Source: Brachypodium distachyon (lineage: Eukaryota; Streptophyta; Magnoliopsida; Poales; Poaceae). Taken from it: a stretch of 64,000 nt of DNA. Below, piece after piece: positions 1 through 12,060 of this stretch. The stretch covers positions 56,447,237 through 56,511,236 of the forward strand of contig NC_016133.3 in NCBI RefSeq assembly GCF_000005505.3, read 5' to 3'. How positions within the stretch are numbered: position 1 is the first letter of the stretch; every line of letters begins with the position of its first letter. A program made the translations under genes and the position numbers. Below the pieces are notes generated by a model that saw nothing but the letters and a program-made list of their open reading frames with translations, was not told where the DNA came from and made no database searches.

Positions 1-480
1 GGGAGAAGGTTAAACTTCAAGCAGCTACAAACATGTAGAATTACAGAGGAAATCATTAGAACATGACAGATTTGGTATCCCATACACAGATAGGAGCCCA
101 AACGGCCGCGTCTTTTCTGAACCCATGCTGACCTCTCTGTCTCTATGCTACGGAGTACCTTCCAAATCAGGCAAAACGATCTGCCAGGCCTTCTCAGTAA
201 TCATCTCAAACTCAGCTGTCTCAACCTTCGGGCTGCCATGGCACGGGCAACAGATTTGCCCATGGAGAGAAAATCATGATTATTCAAGGTGAATCTGATT
301 CTTAGTTTGCGGATACTAATTTCTGGGTTCCTTGTGCTCAAGATGTTATCTGTTATATATATGAGCAACAGCACGGTTGATTCGGATCTGACCCCAGGTG
401 AAACCGTTGTCTTTATTGATTCGGATCAACTGACCCACAGTGAGTAAAGAAAAGGTCTTTTGTCGCAGGATATTGGATTA
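1..480 (-). pseudogene. F-box/FBD gene fragment (truncated paralogue)
   Basis: On the minus strand, positions of roughly 170-450 match the segment just after the F-box of the neighbouring F-box/FBD pseudogene, at about 2060-2300. One frame reads ISIRKLRIRFTLNNHDFLSM and then GKSVARAMAA. No F-box lies upstream, and no LRR or FBD part lies downstream before the window edge. This is a decayed partial copy, not a gene. It keeps 22 bases (around 289-310) that the neighbour has lost, so it shows the ancestral form of that stretch. Positions 1-155 are a separate block that recurs near 4.3 kb. Positions 481-923 hold nothing I recognise. Confidence 0.6.
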
Positions 481-923
481 TGAGAGCAGTAGTGTTACCG
501 TGCTCCACGCAGATTGTATGGTAAACATAGAGCAAAAGAATATACCGAATAACTGTTGAATGTGGTACACAATACTAAATGCAGAAACGCTGAAGTCGTC
601 ACTATTACCTCAAAAGCTGTTCTACTCACAAGTCACAACTATCTAACCATGCATGTTCTTCCTCCTTGAGAGATGGTACAGTAATCATCAGGGCAGAAAT
701 CATTGCAATACATCTATCGTATGATTTTTTTAAACAACTGCATTAGAATGAAATAAACTTATAACTTATTCCAATTCAACAAGCATTTGGTTTTAACATC
801 TGAAAAAGATGCCACAGATCTACTTTTCTAGCTTTTTTCTGCATTTGGCACTAGTACATGTTTCAGTTGAAGGAAGTACAAACACAATAACTACTGAATT
901 ATGGAGATTATCTCCTTTTTCAA

Positions 924-2470
924 TTAGGACAGGAAGTGAATCACAGCAGGCGAAGCCAAACCCGACCCCTCGGTAATTTGCTCCCTCTCCTCAGCGGTCC
1001 GTGGATATCTCGATGGACAAACCTTGATCCCGGGATCCAAGTGAGCACAGCGTCCACACACCTTTCTGTCATGAAGAGATATCTCCTTCATATTGACGGC
1101 AACTTCAAAGACACGCATGACGTATCGTAGAAAGTTGTCATCAGGTTGGAAGCCGTAGATTCTGAGCTTAGCCAGATTAATGTGCTTGAAATCAGAGACA
1201 GATGGCTTCCACTTCACGTCTTCTTTCTCGCAGTAGCCATTTGCCTTCCGAAACTCTGTGTTTGTCACCATGTTGCACCAATGATCCCATACTGTGATGC
1301 ATAGCTCCTTAAGGGAGGGTGCAGCTTCAAGAATGAACATTGTCCAAGACCAATCACATCCTTCTGGAAGATTGTCCAGATTCACGCGCTGCAGTTTGCT
1401 GAGCAAGGGAGTGAGCGGTTCCGGACATTCAGGAAGAACCCAGATCTGGGATTTAAAAAACAAATTAAGAATTGAGTGCAAGGTGCAAATAAATTACATT
1501 CTCAAGTGGCAACTTAAGGCTTAAGTTACTACTGTTAAATTTAAATATGACGCCTGCAGAGTGCAAAGGAACATATACGATCGAAATGAGTATCTTTTCA
1601 CTTTGAAAATTCAGATGCAGATCGCTTATGGACGGGACGTTAGCAAGGAGCTGACTTAACACAAGAACATTATCCGATTCGATACCAGTTTGATTGAGGG
1701 TTAGCTTTGAAAGCTGTGGTACAAAACCAAAATCCATGGGACATTCATTACATGACCAACGACTATAGCTCACCTGTTGGAGTTTCGGTAGACATGTCAG
1801 TTCAATTCTTTCAAATTTCCCTTCACCAATCTCAAGCTCAACAAGTTGAGCATGTTCAACTTGCAGCACAGAATGGATCCCAGAATAACAGCGGGTTAAA
1901 TGCAATGACTCCAGGCGCTTGCAAGTGCCAAGGATGATGGGCATGTCCAGTTCACCAAACCTCATGTTGAACAGCCACAGGCTCCTGAGGCCAGCAAATG
2001 CATCTGGACAAGCACCAAGAAAAGAATTGAACTGCTTCGCATGGTGGAGGAAATCAGCATGAGTGCAGATATGCCAGGACTTCTCAGTTCTGATCTCAAA
2101 CTCAGCTGTGTCAACCTTCTGGGCTGCCATGGCACGGGCAACGGATTTGCCGATGGAGAGGCAATCATGCTTAGTTTGCGGATACTAATTTCTGGGCTCC
2201 TGGTTCTCAAGATGTTATCTGTTATATGAGTCACAGCACGGTTGTTTCGCATCAACTGACCCCAGGTGAAACTGCTGTCTATATTGTGGTGAGACATAAT
2301 GGAATCAAAACTTATGAAGAAGTGCGAGAGCATAGCGGGGAGATTCAGCATTTGCTTCGAGAGGATGCAAGTCCTTAACGCATCAGCTGTGTCCACCTCT
2401 CCAGAATGTTGAGCAAGAGGTCATTGGGCAGCTTGCTAAGCCTGTCTTCCATGCAAGCTGCTTTCTGCAT
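924..2470 (-). pseudogene. F-box/LRR/FBD protein gene, frameshifted
   Basis: The start codon at 2470 opens a typical plant F-box (MEDRLSKLPNDLLLNILER). The frame then breaks: one base is missing before DTADALRTCILSKQMLNLP, which continues in another frame. A second break near 2170 matches a 22-base deletion relative to the fragment at 289-310. After it the frame stays open (about 2150-1570) and encodes leucine-rich repeat-like sequence (LRSLWLFNMRFGELDMPIIL). The 3' exon, from about 1446 to 924, encodes an FBD domain (FKHINLAKLRIYGF, then NMKEISLHDRKVCGRC). The intron acceptor is at about 1447 and a plausible donor is at about 1570. F-box/FBD proteins are putative SCF ubiquitin-ligase adaptors and form a large, fast-evolving grass family. 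With two frameshifts this copy should not give a full-length product, unless the breaks are sequencing errors. Confidence 0.75.
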
Positions 2471-5303
2471 CGCCTTTAGAAGGAAATTACTAACCAACAG
2501 GTGAAGGATGAATCGATCAACGCGAAGGAACAAAAGATTCGACAGGTACTTACAATGCGCCTGCGGCGTCCGTTCTTGTTCTTCATGGCTTCAACGGATC
2601 AACAACTGGGCCTATTGGTGTTTCCCTGCTGTGACAACAGCGGCGCCTCCTCCTCTATTTACTTACGCCGGCGCAAGACCAGAAAATCCTCGTCTCTCCT
2701 GAAAAAATTGGAGGAGAGGGAGGAGGATTCCGACCGGGATTAACTCCTTTTCGAGTCCGCCTCCAATGCAAACAGAAATTGGTCGTCCTCCTGTCCCAAT
2801 TGCAGAATGAAATCGACTCCTCCAGCTCCGGCTCCCTTCAAATTGTTTCGCGGAAAACGCAAATAGACATAGCTCGGCGGCTGGCTGGCGGACAGCAGAA
2901 TTTCGCCGGCGGTGCTGGGTTGGGGCCGGGGAACCCGGATGGGAAGATGGCGGCGGCGGCGGCGGCGATGAACTGGACAGATCGTAGGCGCAGTGCCGAA
3001 CCGTTTGGGCCAATCGGCCGAATCTATAGTACCGGCCCAGCAACACGTGAATAACCTTAAATAAAAGGAAAAACGGCCCAACGACCATAACATCTTAAGC
3101 CAGGAGTGTCAAAAAAAAACTGCGAAAGAAATTCAGAAAGAAAATTTCATACTGCTAAGTATCCGTGCGTTGCAACGGAGACACAAATATTTCAATAATT
3201 TACGTTTCAATTATAAATTATCCATGTCCATTGACCGATCGAACTTACCTTTCCTACTGCGAAAGCAAACGAACTCAACGAAATGTTGGACAGAGTACAA
3301 AGACCATCGACAGGGACGTACAATATCGATTGGATAAACACAACCGGGCGCCCTGCCACGTCGAAGCAGATGAAGACAGTGCCACGGTGAGAAATGAAGG
3401 CAGACACCGGCAGCTGTTCCGGCCAGGAATCCAGATGCCTCGCCCAATATATCCATCCGGGTGAAACTCCGACGGCGACGCGTACCGGCCGCATGTGGCT
3501 GCCCAAGATCTGGGTTGCAAATGGATTTGGCTCTAGTCCGGAGGAGGCCCGGCCGGAGCGCGGCGACGAGCTAACCGTCTTCTTCCTCTTCCTTTCCCTC
3601 CCCGGAAGGCTGGACCGCGAGGATCCGGTCATGGGCACTCACTCCCACTTGTGCAAGCCTGACATGGATGCATGTCCCGTTGCAGGGACCAGGTAATCAG
3701 CTAGCTAGGCTCTCTCGCGCTGGAATTAGGAGTATGGATTTTTTAGATCGATCCAAAAGGCAATTTGCATGCGGTGGTTGGGGTTCAGGAAGGGACTATG
3801 AGAAATATCATGCAGACACTCACCCGTCGTTTATGTTGGAATTCAGAACTCGGAGCATCTGTTTGTGATTCAGTCGAATCGATCGTCTTGGTGCCATGTA
3901 AGTGGTGGGTTTCAGTAAGAGCATGTTCATAGTACCATGCATGAACTAGTACCCCAATGTGTGTGTACATGTTCGAATTGACCAATTGCCATTCGCCTCA
4001 AAAAGGAATTATCTGAGTCGTTGCGTGCAGAAAAACGGATTGTTCTTGCGAGGACCAGAGGAAGAGGAAGGACCCTGCTGGGAAAATAAAATGAGCAATT
4101 AGACAGTTGCATCAATCGAGGAGTTCACATCACATACATGGCATTTTCTTGGCTAGGCGTCCGTAGGATTAATCGATGAAAAACATGGGAAAATTTATCT
4201 GAACGACGGCCTCCTCCTGTCTAGAGTTGCAGAGAAGGTATTTTCTGACGAACCTGACAGACGGCACCGGCGATCGAACGAACAAAAACGGAGACAGACA
4301 AAGGGGCCGGATTATTACACCAAGGGAGAAAGGTTAAACTCGAAGCAGCTACAAACATGTAAAATTACAGAGGAAATCATCAGAACATGACAGATTTGGT
4401 GTCCCATACACAGATTGGAGTCCGTACGGCCGGGTCTTTTCTGAACCCATGCTGATCTCTCTGTCTCTCTGCTACGTTCCAAATTGAAGGCACAACGATT
4501 TGGCCTGCACATATTATTATTTTTCCCTTGGCACCAACTCAAAACCACATTTCTGCCAGCATTTCCGGAATCTAAAATCCATGGATGGATCCAATAAAGC
4601 AAATGCTCTCTTCTTCAGTGAAAAGTACGGGTCAGGGTGCATTTTTCAGGGTGGCACGACAGGTTTGGATTTGAGCTCGCGCGCAGGGGATAATATTATA
4701 ACCAAAGTGCACCATTCGAAAACAGCTGCCTTTTAACCGTACGTGTCCAATGATCCCCGTACGGAGTTTCAAAAGGTACCACAAGATTTTACATGGACAT
4801 GAGTTTTTTCTCCTTCCTTTTCAATTAACTGGCCGGCAAATTTCTTCGTCTCTACGTGATAGCTGATGTGGATATATGCACACATACAGGATAAAGCATG
4901 CCCTTTTCAGCCTTGACACGATGAGCTCTGCTGACGTGTCGCCTATCCCCCCGCGAGGCGGGCCCCGCCCGGAATCTGGCTGCGGCCAATCGCAGACCAC
5001 GGAAACGGATAGCGTATTAGCGGTAAGCCAATCGGGTTCCGGATAAGGCCTGGCAGGCGGGTCCCACCCAGAAGAACATAAAGCGCAAAGTGCTGGCCTG
5101 CTGGGCCATGCATGCCCCCGCTCAAATAGCCCTAGAATCCGCCGATATTTCTTCGTCATTCGATCCCCGTCGCGCAAAATCTTCTCGTTTAGCTAGCTTC
5201 GCTAGCAGTGCAAATTATGGTGATGTGATTCTACTTGTACACGAAGAATTAAGCTTGTGTTTTCGTTTGTGCTGGAAGAAATTGGTTAAGCAGAGCTAGA
5301 GAG
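2471..5303. other. Intergenic: F-box leader region and COL promoter region
   Basis: Positions of about 2640-3060 are GC-rich with a short GGC repeat (2949-2968) and probably formed the leader or promoter of the F-box gene (-). Positions 3061-4320 hold short open frames with no family I recognise. Positions 4323-4477 are a second copy of window bases 1-155. Positions 4700-5303 lead into the COL gene and include ACGT-core elements (for example around 4933) and a GGCCA/CCAAT-rich stretch. I see no further gene here. Confidence 0.4.
4323..4477. repeat. Direct duplicate of bases 1-155
   Basis: The two blocks align over their whole length at an estimated 90% or more identity. Both contain GAAGCAGCTACAAACATGTA with small variations, then the ACATGACAGATTTGGT run, and both end in CATGCTGA-TCTCTCTGTCTC. 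Both lie 3' of or beside F-box/FBD remnants, so this is probably a 3' flank copied with the F-box segment, or an uncharacterised repeat. I see no terminal inverted repeats. Confidence 0.7.
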
Positions 5304-6740
5304 ATGAGTAGCTCGGAGCGGAAGGCGGGCGGCGGCGGCGGGGCGTCGGCGGCGGTGGGGGGGAAGGCGGCGCGGGCGTGCGACGGGTGCATGCGGCGGC
5401 GGGCGCGGTGGTACTGCGCGGCGGACGACGCGTTCCTGTGCCAGAGCTGCGACACGTCCGTGCACTCGGCCAACCCGCTCGCCAGGCGCCACGAGCGCCT
5501 CCGCCTGCGGGGCGCCATGCCGATGCCGATGCCGGTCGAGGGCGGCGTGGCATCGGAGACGACGATGGCGACAAAGACGGCAACGAAGGCGAAGCGGCTG
5601 CAGGGAGGCGTGGCGTGGGCGAAGCGGAAGGCGCGCACGCGGCGGCCGCCCGTGAAGAGCGTGGGGCAGCTGCTGCTGTCGAGGCGGCTCGTAGTCCGAG
5701 TGCCCGATGATCATCAGGCGGGCGCCGGCGGAGAGTCGTCTGACGAGCAGAGAGCGGCGGCGGCAGAGGATGAGGAGGAACAGCAGCTGCTGTACCGCGT
5801 GCCCGTCTTCGACCCCGCCCTCGGCGAGTTCTGCTCGCCGCCTCCGGTCGAGGATTATTATGCCATCGGCAACGACAACGACAACGCCTTCGTGGTGGGA
5901 GAAGACACGAATAAGCAGCTGGTCGGCCCGGCATCATCGTCATCTCCCGTTCAGGAGCTCCCCGATTGCTTTGCGAGTTTCGGGCCGACGGACGCGGAGC
6001 TGAGGGAGTTCGCGGCGGACATGGAAGCGCTCCTGGGCGGCCAAGACGCCCTGGGCGGCAACGAGCAGCTGATGGCCGAGGACTCGTTCTACATGGAGGC
6101 GCTAGGGCTCGTCTCGCCGCTGTCAGGAGATCACAAGGGCGTCGACGCCGGGCGACCTGTCAAGGTGGAGACCGATGGCGGCGCCAGACGCAGCAGCCCG
6201 CCGACATTGGTGGACGACGACGACGGCAGTTTCGAACACAAGGCGGCGACGGCGAGCTACGGCGAGGCTGCGGATGCGGGGTTCTTGAAGCGGAGCCTGG
6301 ATCTGAGGCTAAACTACGAGGCGGTCATCGAGGGCTGGGGCAGCTCGCCGTGGACCGACGGCCGGCGCCCGCACGGCGGGCAGCTCGACGACCTGCTACT
6401 CCACGACCACTACTACTCGGTCCGAATTCCATTCTGTGCACTTCATTATACTCGATTCCGGGCGTGTAAATGACTGTACACAGCACATATGATTTTTGTG
6501 TGCGCGCAGGGCATGTGGACGGCAGCGGCGGGAGGGGGACGGGCGGCGAGGCCAGCGGCGGACGACGGCGGGTGGCGGGAGGCGCGGGTGTCGCGGTACA
6601 GGGAGAAGCGGCGGACGCGGCTCTTCGCCAAGAAGATACGGTACGAGGTCCGGAAGCTCAACGCCGAGAAGCGGCCCCGGATGAAGGGCCGGTTCGTCAA
6701 GCGACCCGCCGGAGCCGCCCCGTGCGCCGTCGTCGCCTAA
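5304..6740 (+). CDS. CONSTANS-like protein, one B-box plus CCT (COL16 type)
   Basis: Two exons, 5304-6419 and 6510-6740, joined in phase 0 by a 90-base GT-AG intron, give 448 residues. A single B-box zinc finger starts at Cys26 ([20 protein letters not shown], then [20 protein letters not shown]). The middle is acidic and low in complexity. A CCT domain fills residues 398-439 ([20 protein letters not shown], then [18 protein letters not shown]). One B-box plus CCT places it in the COL6/7/8/16 group rather than true CONSTANS, which has two B-boxes. Such proteins are nuclear transcriptional regulators linked to light, flowering time and chlorophyll; the role of this one is inferred. The start is the first in-frame ATG before the B-box. 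If the intron is retained, translation stops at 6473 without the CCT domain. Confidence 0.93.
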
Positions 6741-8045
6741 GCCGGTGCCCCGGCCGTTTGCGTGCGGCGTGCGCGCGTGTCGATCGATCGATCCACACGG
6801 ATGGATTGACAACAGTCGCGGGGCAGGAATGCATGCATGGAATTACGGAACCAACAACACACACAAAACACAATTTGTCGAAGCTGCTTTTAATTTAGTG
6901 TAGGTACGTCTGTTTTTTTTCTTTTCTCGTCACGTACGGCTCGTCCGTTTTTTCCCCCTCGACCGGGCATGATTTCCTCGTCGGAGATCGCAGCTGGTCC
7001 AGGCCGGGATCGACTGAATTGTCTTCTTAGCTCGCATGCGCGCTGTGGCTAGCTAGTGAGAAATGGTTTGTCTTTATTAATTTTGGCAGGTTTTGAAACC
7101 TCTTTTACTGTCGCGCTCAATGTTACATGTAAATTTGTACACGGTGTTCATGCATGCGAATTTTGTAGAGCCACCACTCGCGACAAGCTAGTGTTTTGTA
7201 ATAAAATAATAAATTAACATACGGAATATGTAACTTTGCTGTCGCGCGAGTCGTGACTCTTGTGTGTCAGTGTATGTAAATTACACATTCCAATTGTGTC
7301 CGCGGCAAAGTGTCAAAGGTTACCCGTGGTTAATTTTGTCTCTTTCAACTTATTTTCTAGTAGTTGCGTTCTACCTTAACTAGTTTTTCCCATCCGGAGC
7401 ACAACACCTCAAAAACAACTTGATCTACTGTAGAATCACCTCCAAGAAATACTTAGCGGTGGAGCCGACGGTGTATGGAACGACGGTTCTTCGGTTTTAT
7501 TTCCGTCCACATGGAGCTAGTGGATCTCGTTGTTTGTACTTCTTTTATTTTGGTCTTTTTTCTCGTTGGTTCGACGAGGGGATCAGAGGTTTCACGAACT
7601 GTTAACTCATGTGACTTTTCAAAAACTACATATGAGGTTACTCTAACATGTGCACATCTGGTGTTGAGCAATTTTATCACTAGGTACACATGAAAAGACA
7701 TCAAGATACTGACCATGATGGATTGATCTAGAGATCTTGACTTCAAGGTTTCTTGTTGTAACCTTTTATTTTATCAGGATCTTTGGGGTCAGTTTTTGTT
7801 TCGACTTATTCTATCCTCTTATTGAATTCGATAATGCTAGACATTTTCTTTTAATAGAGAAGCATATCGCCCCTTACACGTAGTACAAGTCCATGATAAG
7901 CCAACTGCATGATGATCTGGTTAATCCGCCGTGCGTTAAGCAACACCGGCTCTGGATAGATCTGGACGTATATTTTTCTCAAAAAAAAAAGAAAAAAGAT
8001 CTGGACGTATACGCCGATTTATAGCCACTGATCGAGAGACGACAG
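6741..8045. other. Intergenic spacer
   Basis: This follows the COL stop codon and probably contains its 3' UTR (about 6741-7200, AT-rich). The rest runs up to the convergent 3' end of the plantacyanin gene. The short open frames at 7420-7750 overlap on both strands and resemble nothing I know. Confidence 0.4.
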
Positions 8046-8499
8046 CTAAATGACCGTGACGGCGATCTTCATGTTGGCCTTGCAGTGTCCCCTGACGGTG
8101 CAGATGAAGTAGTGCGTGCCCTTGACCAGCCTCACCTTGTCGTGCCCGCTCCGCAGCGCCTTCCACCTGCCCGGTGAGCAGCTCCGGTACGCCGCCGCGT
8201 CCACCGCCGCCACGTCGTGCACCGCCCGGTTATACCTGAACTCTGCACGCATGCGGATGCGGCCGTGTCCATCAGACAAGTCAGGGCCGCGGCCGCGTCG
8301 TGTCAGACAGAGTCTGGGAGAACTCACCGAGCACGTCGCCGGCGCGGAAGGTCTTCCCTCTGGCCCACCCGCGGACGTTGAACTTCCACCCGCCGTAGTC
8401 GCCCACCGTGTAAGTCCTCGCCGCTTCGGCGCCGCCGCTCATCCTCGCGCCGAGGATCAGGAGGAGGAGCACCGCCGCCCCGCCTCTTCCTCGAGTCAT
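8046..8499 (-). CDS. Plantacyanin / basic blue copper protein (phytocyanin)
   Basis: Exons 8499-8328 and 8242-8046 are joined across an 85-base intron and give 122 residues. An N-terminal signal peptide (about 1-26, with the hydrophobic run AAVLLLLILGA) is followed by the phytocyanin fold (RTYTVGDYGGWKFNVRGW). The type I copper ligands are visible: His in YNRAVHDV, then Cys, His and Met in CTVRGHCKANM, the last three five residues apart. The second Cys of that stretch can pair with the Cys of YRSCSPG. There is no glycosyl tail or GPI-anchor extension, so this is a small secreted plantacyanin rather than an uclacyanin. Family members are apoplastic electron-transfer proteins linked to pollen tube guidance and lignification. 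The role here is inferred. Confidence 0.93.
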
Positions 8500-8598
8500 A
8501 TATAGCTAACGCACGGCACCGCTAGTCTTAAACTTGAACTTGCAGAGAAGATCGATGGAGCACCCAGTTGCCACGCTCACGCACCGGGGAATGTGGCC

Positions 8599-8606
8599 TT
8601 TTTATA
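8599..8606 (-). promoter_or_regulatory. TATA box of the plantacyanin gene
   Basis: TATAAAAA reads on the minus strand about 100 bases upstream of the ATG at 8499. That implies transcription starting near 8570 and a leader of about 70 bases. Both values are typical of a plant TATA promoter. Confidence 0.6.
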
Positions 8607-9928
8607 GCGTGTGCGCATCGCGTTCTGCCGACTGTTGATTTTGCAGTGTTAGTGGGATCGATCGATCGATCTTGGAAGTACTCCTACGTTCTATCTTCAT
8701 AGGCTGCAACTGAATATGCTGGATCTCGGAAAAATTTCTGTACCTAGCTGTAGTAGTGTTGTCAGGGGCCACGGTGAAGTCTCGTCGCAGTGGGATCGAT
8801 CGAGTTCATCTTGTGACCAGACTTGTCGTGGACGCCAAGTGTTATTATTGCAGTGTCAGCAAACCTTTCTGTCCAAGAGGTGCGTGCACAGATGCGTCCA
8901 CGCACGCGCACACGGTCGGGTTTGGTGCACCGTCACGTCCACCATGAACCAGAAGATGATTGATGTGATGTTGATCCTTTTCTACGACTAGTAGCAAGAT
9001 GCGAATGAAGTTAACTGCATGACGTGTTTTTTTTTCTTTGACGGGGAAGAGGGAACATCGCGAAATTATTAATCACCAGATCTTCATGGGCTGGAAAGAG
9101 AAAGGCCCAAGTAAATGTGCTCTGTAGTTTAGCCCTTCTTTAGGCGTGTACGTCCGAGACGATGCTGTCGGCCCATCATGGCTATGAAAGAGATACCCCT
9201 AAAAAAAAAACGCGTTGTTGTGGATACTAAAAAAAACACGGGTTTAGGTTTATAGGTAAGTAGGAAAAGCACGCGAATAGAAAAATGACAGGATCAATTT
9301 GTTTTCAGGAATTAGACGTCATGTTTTATAGATTTCTATAAAAAATCACAAGAACGATACAACACAATTGTTTGTCTGTCCGGATGCCTCTTATGAATAT
9401 GGGAGGAAAAAAAACTCAAGAGAGAAGAGGAGAAACAAAGGCACATGTTGCACCTGACTTCTCAAAGGAAGTGAAAAAAGAAGAAGAGGTTTAAGCAAAT
9501 ATTTGGAATCCTCCAAAAAGTGAAGAGAAATTAAGTTTCTTATAGAAAATGTGTAAACCTATCCAACAATCTAAATGACGTCATGGGAAAATTTCTTGTA
9601 CAATTCTTTTCCTATAAAAATCCTTTATTCCCAACGGAGGCTTCTAAATCCTCTTTTGTAAAAATTTCACAACAGCCAATTGGCTATCTGAGGCATCAGA
9701 GCACCACGTGGACATGTTAGGCCCGGCTAAGACATGTGGGACCATTTAGTGCACAACGAGGATCAAGACGTGCGTTTTCATACCTACAGGACCCACTTGG
9801 CACAACCCAATTCAATTTTCATATTTACCGGATCAAAAGGACTCGTGAACTACTTGATATGTGACAGTATACCAACACGAGTGGAGTGCATTTTCTTTTC
9901 ATGTGATCTTGTTGCCGAGTTTTTAATA
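8607..9928. other. Intergenic spacer
   Basis: AT-rich DNA with a short GATC repeat (around 8658-8672) and poly-A/T runs. I recognise no gene or clear transposon. The open frame at 8716-8991 has no family features. Confidence 0.35.
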
Positions 9929-10052
9929 CTCCCTCCGTCGAACAAAAGATGTCTCAAATTTGTCAAAATTTAGATATATCTAAACATGACCTAGTGTATA
10001 GATGCATTCAAATCTAGTCAAAGTTAAGATATCCGTTGTTGGACGGAAAAAG
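9929..10052. mobile_element. Stowaway-like MITE (family A)
   Basis: It begins CTCCCTCCGTC and ends in the inverted complement, degraded on the right (GGACGGAAAAAG). TA dinucleotides flank both ends (927-928 and 10053-10054). The interior (ATGTCTCAAATTTGTCAAAA) matches the elements at 14314, 24343 and 56267. It is non-autonomous and has no coding capacity. Confidence 0.8.
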
Positions 10053-10680
10053 TATATAAAATCATTTGCGTGATGAAACTGTCTTTTTATCTTTTGCAAC
10101 GAAGACTGCCGACAGCAAACCATGCAAAACAAGTACGGTTTTGCACTCGTATGCATCCAATGGATAAGAAGCAAGCTTTTCTCACAGGGTTGTCAATTAT
10201 CATTAGATGTGTTGTGGTTGTCATGGGGTACCAACTATATTGCCAGAGAAAGCGAAAGTTAGTTCAATACATGTAAGAAGTGTGATTTCGAAAGCTACCG
10301 GCTACGCGCGTCGTCGCGGCTCACCAAACTCAATCGTTTGTGTCTGTGACAAATTGGTTGAGATGGAGAAATTTGGTTTAAAACCATGTCAGCTAGATAG
10401 ATAACAGGGGCAGTTTGCTTGAGTACTCAATTAGTAGTTGCTGCCTTTGGCTTAACTAGTATTTTACTGATTGATTCTCTGTTTGTTTGATCTATACGGT
10501 CGTCTGATCTTTTAATCAAAGCTTCACAGCAAAAGCTAGACAAAGGAACCATACTCCAATTCGTGATTCTGGGGTCGCAATCAACGTACATCTACATGCT
10601 TCTCGAAGTTTCCAAGCTGGGCCCCCAACCAAATTAGCCCTGCCCCGGATCCATAATTACGATCGGAACCAGAAGGAGCA

Positions 10681-10688
10681 TATATAAA
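10681..10688 (+). promoter_or_regulatory. TATA box, probable promoter of the antisense MIR444 transcript
   Basis: TATATAAA lies in an AT-poor context. It is followed about 30 bases later by sequence that turns into a C-rich, leader-like stretch (10710-11096) ending in a consensus 5' splice site. No protein start belongs to it, so it is assigned to the non-coding MIR444 transcript by position. Cap-site data would be needed to confirm this. Confidence 0.5.
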
Positions 10689-11654
10689 GCTGAAGCCTGA
10701 TTGGGCGACACAGCCTTTAGCCACGCTCCGCTCCCGACACCTGTTGCATTTAAAATCACGTTGCCCGACGTGGCGGCGTGCGCAGCCACTAATGGCCGCA
10801 ATTAACTATAGGAAGCGCTAATCACCCAGATCTCTTCCCGATCTCTCCCGCAGCCGTTCCCCGTCGCCGAAAGCCAATTCTCCACTGCCCTCGCGTCGTC
10901 ATTCCCCCGGCTTTTCCTAATCCCCCACTTGGGGCCGAGGGTTCTGGACCGATCCCGATCCTTCTAGACTCTTCGCCGCCCCCTTCTTAAAGCCAGCGGC
11001 GCCCGCGGAACGGCAGTAGTAGTAGTACCATTCAGCTGTTTGTTGAAACCATTGGCTGGCTGGTGGCTCGGAGTGGTGACTCGCGGAGGATTCGAGGTAA
11101 GGGGAGGGGAATCTGCTGCTGCTAGATCTCGCTTTAGATTTCGTGTTTGAAGTAGTGGCGATGATGGTAGATCTGGGACTTTAGTTTGCTGCTGCGTTTT
11201 GGTTTCTACTGGCATGAATTGTTCGAGCTCGAAAATGACTGGTTTGGCTGCAGATTGTTCTAGCGATGTTTGTTCCAGATTTGATAGCAGCTGGAAGACT
11301 GCAATGCGGAATTATTTTCACTGTTTTAGTTTCCATTTGATAGCTTCGCTTTGAGTTTCTGATTTTGCTTCCGCGCTTGTGCACTCGGAAAGCTAAACTC
11401 TATCCCCGCTGTCAGTTGGAGACAAGTAGCTAGATTCCACAAAACTGATTGCTGCATTAGGTTATTTAGCAACCTGTCTTATTTGGAGTAGTAATATTTT
11501 TCCCGTTTTCGTTTCTCGGTTTTTTTTGTTTCAAGTAGCAGTGATCGATGCTAGGTTATGTGTATGTTTTAATTCATTTGTCACTGTCTGTTGACATGGG
11601 TTACTGAATTTTTCTGACGTTTATGATCTTTTTGCTTGGCTAGTGATTCGCATG

Positions 11655-11754
11655 CGGCGGCACCAAGCATGAGGCGACAACTGCATTACTTGCTGGGAAG
11701 ACGCAAGTATGACAGCGAAACATGCATTACTTGCGGGAAAGGCGCAAGTAAGGC
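11655..11754 (+). ncRNA. MIR444: miR444 star arm with a duplicated segment
   Basis: From 11655 the sequence (CGGCGGCACCAAGCATGAGG, then CGACAACTGCATTACTTGC) is nearly the reverse complement of 14202-14250. It can therefore pair with the miR444 arm once the intervening intron is removed. Two related units, 11683-11714 and 11724-11754, both read GCATTACTTGC...GCAAGTA. Each ends in a possible 5' splice site (donors after 11706 and 11747). Confidence 0.75.
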
Positions 11755-12060
11755 ACCGAACACATATTCAACTCAATGATGTATTACTTGGGAGATTTTA
11801 ATCATGAAACCAAGCTATTGTTCCGCAACTGGCCATTCTTGTCATGTATTATTACTGAGTGTTTGCAAGAATCTTGCTGGATCAATTTTTCTTTGAGGCA
11901 GTGTTGTAATTCACCTTGGTGGAGCCTCTCCTTCTCCATCTTTGCATATAGTTGTAGATCTGAATCTTAATGGCACCAACTTGAATTATTAACGAGCCTA
12001 ACTATTGCTTCGTGTCAACAATTAGACAAATTGATGGTGACTATATACTGTTAACAAGTA

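Noticed and set aside
5286..5943. Long minus-strand and alternate-frame open frames over the COL gene
   Set aside because: They are Pro/Arg/Ala-rich shadows caused by high GC at third codon positions in the COL exon.
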